Positions 62,479 through 64,000 of a stretch of 64,000 nucleotides of DNA are shown in pieces. Within the stretch, counting starts at the first letter, position 1. Each line of letters starts with the position of its first letter. Position numbers and translations under genes: made by a program. Below the pieces are notes generated by a model. That model ran no database searches, was not told the DNA's origin, and saw only the letters and a list, made by a program, of their open reading frames with translations. The stretch is from Odontocerum albicorne (Eukaryota; Arthropoda; Insecta; Trichoptera; Odontoceridae), in NCBI GenBank assembly GCA_949825065.1, contig OX463848.1, positions 29,083,549 to 29,147,548 on the forward strand, read 5' to 3'.

Positions 62479-63511
62479 ATGGAATTAAATCGTGAACATT
62501 TTCGTGCGATGATTTTTTATGATTTTCGACGTGTAATAACTCAATAACAGTGCGCCGATCAACTCGCTTCGACTTTTGGTGATAAAGCACCATCCCGAAC
62601 CACTGTGTTTCGCTGGTTTTCCGAATTCAATCGTGGTCGTAGTTCGCTCAAGGACGAATTTCGTGAAAATCGTCCAAAATTGGTTTTTGTGCCAGAAAAC
62701 ATCGATGCTGTGCGTGAATTGATATTGCAAGATCATCATGTGACTTATCGTGAGATTGAGGCATGTTTGGGAATTAGTTCCACTCGCATACATTCAATAT
62801 TACGAGTACATGAACATTTGGCCGTCAAAAAAATTTGTTTGCGTTGGATACCGCATAATTTGACAATCGCTCAAAAAAAGGCTCGTGTCGATTGGTCCAA
62901 ATAAATGTTGAAAAAATTTGATCGCGGTGCTTCAAAAGACGTCTATAAGATTTTGACAGGCGACGAATTATGGATCTATGCATATGAGCCAGAAACTAAA
63001 CAGCAGTCGACTGTATGGGTCTTTTAAAACGAGCCAACTCTAACAAAAGTTGTTCGCGCATGAAGCACTTCGAAGCAAATGGTGGCTTGTTTCTTCGGTA
63101 TAAATGGTCATGTCGCAACAATGCTTTTAGTGGAACGTCGTACGATCAATTCTGAATGGTACACCACCATTTGTTTACCAGAAGTGTTCGGAGAAATGAG
63201 GAAAACCAACTAGTTCATTAACGTTCAACTAGACCATTCTCCACCACGACAATGCGAGCTCTCACACATCGTCTCAAACATGTGACTTTTTGAGCACTCA
63301 AAACATCGAACTGATGGGTCACCCTCCGTACAGCCCTGATTTGGCACCCAATGACTTATTTTTATTCCCGAACATCAAAAATAAATTGCGAGGTCAACGT
63401 TTTTCGACGCCTGAAGAAGTGGTTGATTCGTTCAATACGTATGTTTTGAAGTTGCCTCATTCGGAGTGGAAAAAGTGCTTCGAAAATTGGTTCAAACGCA
63501 TGCAAAAGTGA
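62479..63511 (+). pseudogene. mariner transposase (M4), several stops
   Basis: Begins MELNREHFRAMIFYDF. N-terminal HTH region AFGDKAP-like then RTTVFRWFSEFNRGRSSL (62600-62650), second HTH VTYREIEACLGISSTRIHSI, LAVKKICLRWIPHNLTIAQKKARVDW. First Asp in LTGDELWIYAYEPE (62955), second in a shifted frame HDNASSHTS (63247), third in PYSPDLAPNDLFLF (63325-63365), 35 residues after the second: the D34D triad is complete. Stops interrupt near 62540, 62903 and 63026, and there are frameshifts around 63060 and 63210. Two extra codons (Arg-Val) between IL and HEHL come from TACGAGTA at 62801-62808. Confidence 0.88.
62801..62808 (+). other. Excision footprint TACGAGTA inside M4 transposase
   Basis: TCAATATTACGAGTACATGA reads S-I-L-R-V-H-E. 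Relatives of this transposase family read SILHEHLAV without the Arg-Val pair, and removing CGAGTA restores exactly that. It implies a second mariner once sat in M4 and left. Confidence 0.65.
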
Positions 63512-63699
63512 TTAAGAATTAAGTGTAAATTAGTTCAAACGCATGCAAAAGTGATTAAGTATTAAGTGTTATTATCAAAAGTGATTGAGTATTGATTTTC
63601 ATGGAGAGTATTTTGAAAAACAATAAAGCCATTTTCGATGATCAATATTTGTTTTTACTTGTCTGTCTCAAAACTTAAGTAGCAACCCTCGTACGAGTA

Positions 63700-64000
63700 T
63701 TATACTGATTCCAAAAATGTTAACTTGCAGCCTTCTTTTTTTTTCATTTTTATTTCAAATATTGAATACATGAAAATCCATGATTATATGGAAACTCATG
63801 TGTTATACGACTATAATATATAGTATAACTTGATTCGTATTCAACTATATACAACAGACACATAAATTAGTTCCATTATCGTATATGATATTTGAGCAGA
63901 CATGAATCTAGTTACTAAGAAAGATGAATAGAAAGAGTATAGGGCAGTCATTTTCCATAATTACAAAAATATTTATTTATTGTCATCTATTTTTTTTCAT
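63700..64000. other. Right flank of M4, then AT-rich sequence
   Basis: 63718-63775 is the second half of the duplicated segment at 62093. No further feature is seen to the window end. Confidence 0.5.

Larger units (their letters stand above)
62306..63691 (+). mobile_element. mariner transposon M4, decayed
   Basis: Left CGAGGGTTGATACTTAAGTT and, reversed, right CGAGGGTTGCTACTTAAGTT, both continuing TTGAGA: terminal inverted repeats of about 27 bp. TA flanks both sides (62304-62305, 63692-63693). Length 1386 bp. Confidence 0.92.

Overview
This window looks like repeat-rich, AT-rich nuclear DNA from an arthropod, most likely an insect. The evidence is the mix of mobile elements: several mariner families, a BED-finger hAT, a probable piggyBac-type MITE, tRNA-derived SINEs, and many 3' ends of non-LTR retrotransposons of types common in insect genomes. 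I recognise no host protein-coding gene, rRNA, genuine tRNA or CRISPR array. The 200-N gap inside a (TA)n array and the frame breaks at homopolymers suggest a draft assembly. All calls come from reading the sequence by eye; no search was run.

Layout. 0-5 kb: a dispersed repeat (R1 copy A), a terminal-inverted-repeat element (911-1498) and a decayed minus-strand LINE (2.4-4.2 kb). 5.4-6.1 kb: a LINE 3' end split by a tRNA-derived SINE (SINE-A). 6.3-8.1 kb: a full-length but dead hAT with a likely 8-bp target duplication. 9.2-14 kb: R1 copy B, SINE-A copy 2 and two minus-strand LINE 3' halves. 15.2-16.5 kb: a decayed mariner. 17.6-18.1 kb: palindromes and a foldback MITE. 19.8-21.1 kb: a second mariner (minus). 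23-29.5 kb: a 3.9-kb two-ORF LINE lying inside kilobase-scale (TA)n arrays, followed by the gap. 29.8-41.3 kb: three copies of one internally deleted IS630/Tc1-mariner-like element, SINE-B copies (one grown into a 70-bp minisatellite), a TTAA-flanked MITE and a repeat cluster. 41-55 kb: LINE 3' fragments, a deleted mariner with an open 228-codon transposase ORF, and tandem repeats. 55.4-57.6 kb: apparently featureless. 57.7-64 kb: a LINE reverse-transcriptase fragment, three SINE-B copies, a near-perfect foldback and a third mariner-family copy at 62.3-63.7 kb.

The most interesting signal is not a gene. The octamer TACGAGTA (or its reverse complement TACTCGTA) occurs 21 times by hand count, where my rough base-composition estimate is two to three. 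In four places where a related repeat copy or a known protein family allows comparison, the extra bases look like a 6-bp insertion at a TA. That is the structure expected of an excision footprint: TA, four terminal bases CGAG, TA. The mariner elements in this window with TA flanks begin with CGAG at five of six ends. I read these as scars left by cut-and-paste mariner movement, at roughly one per 3 kb.
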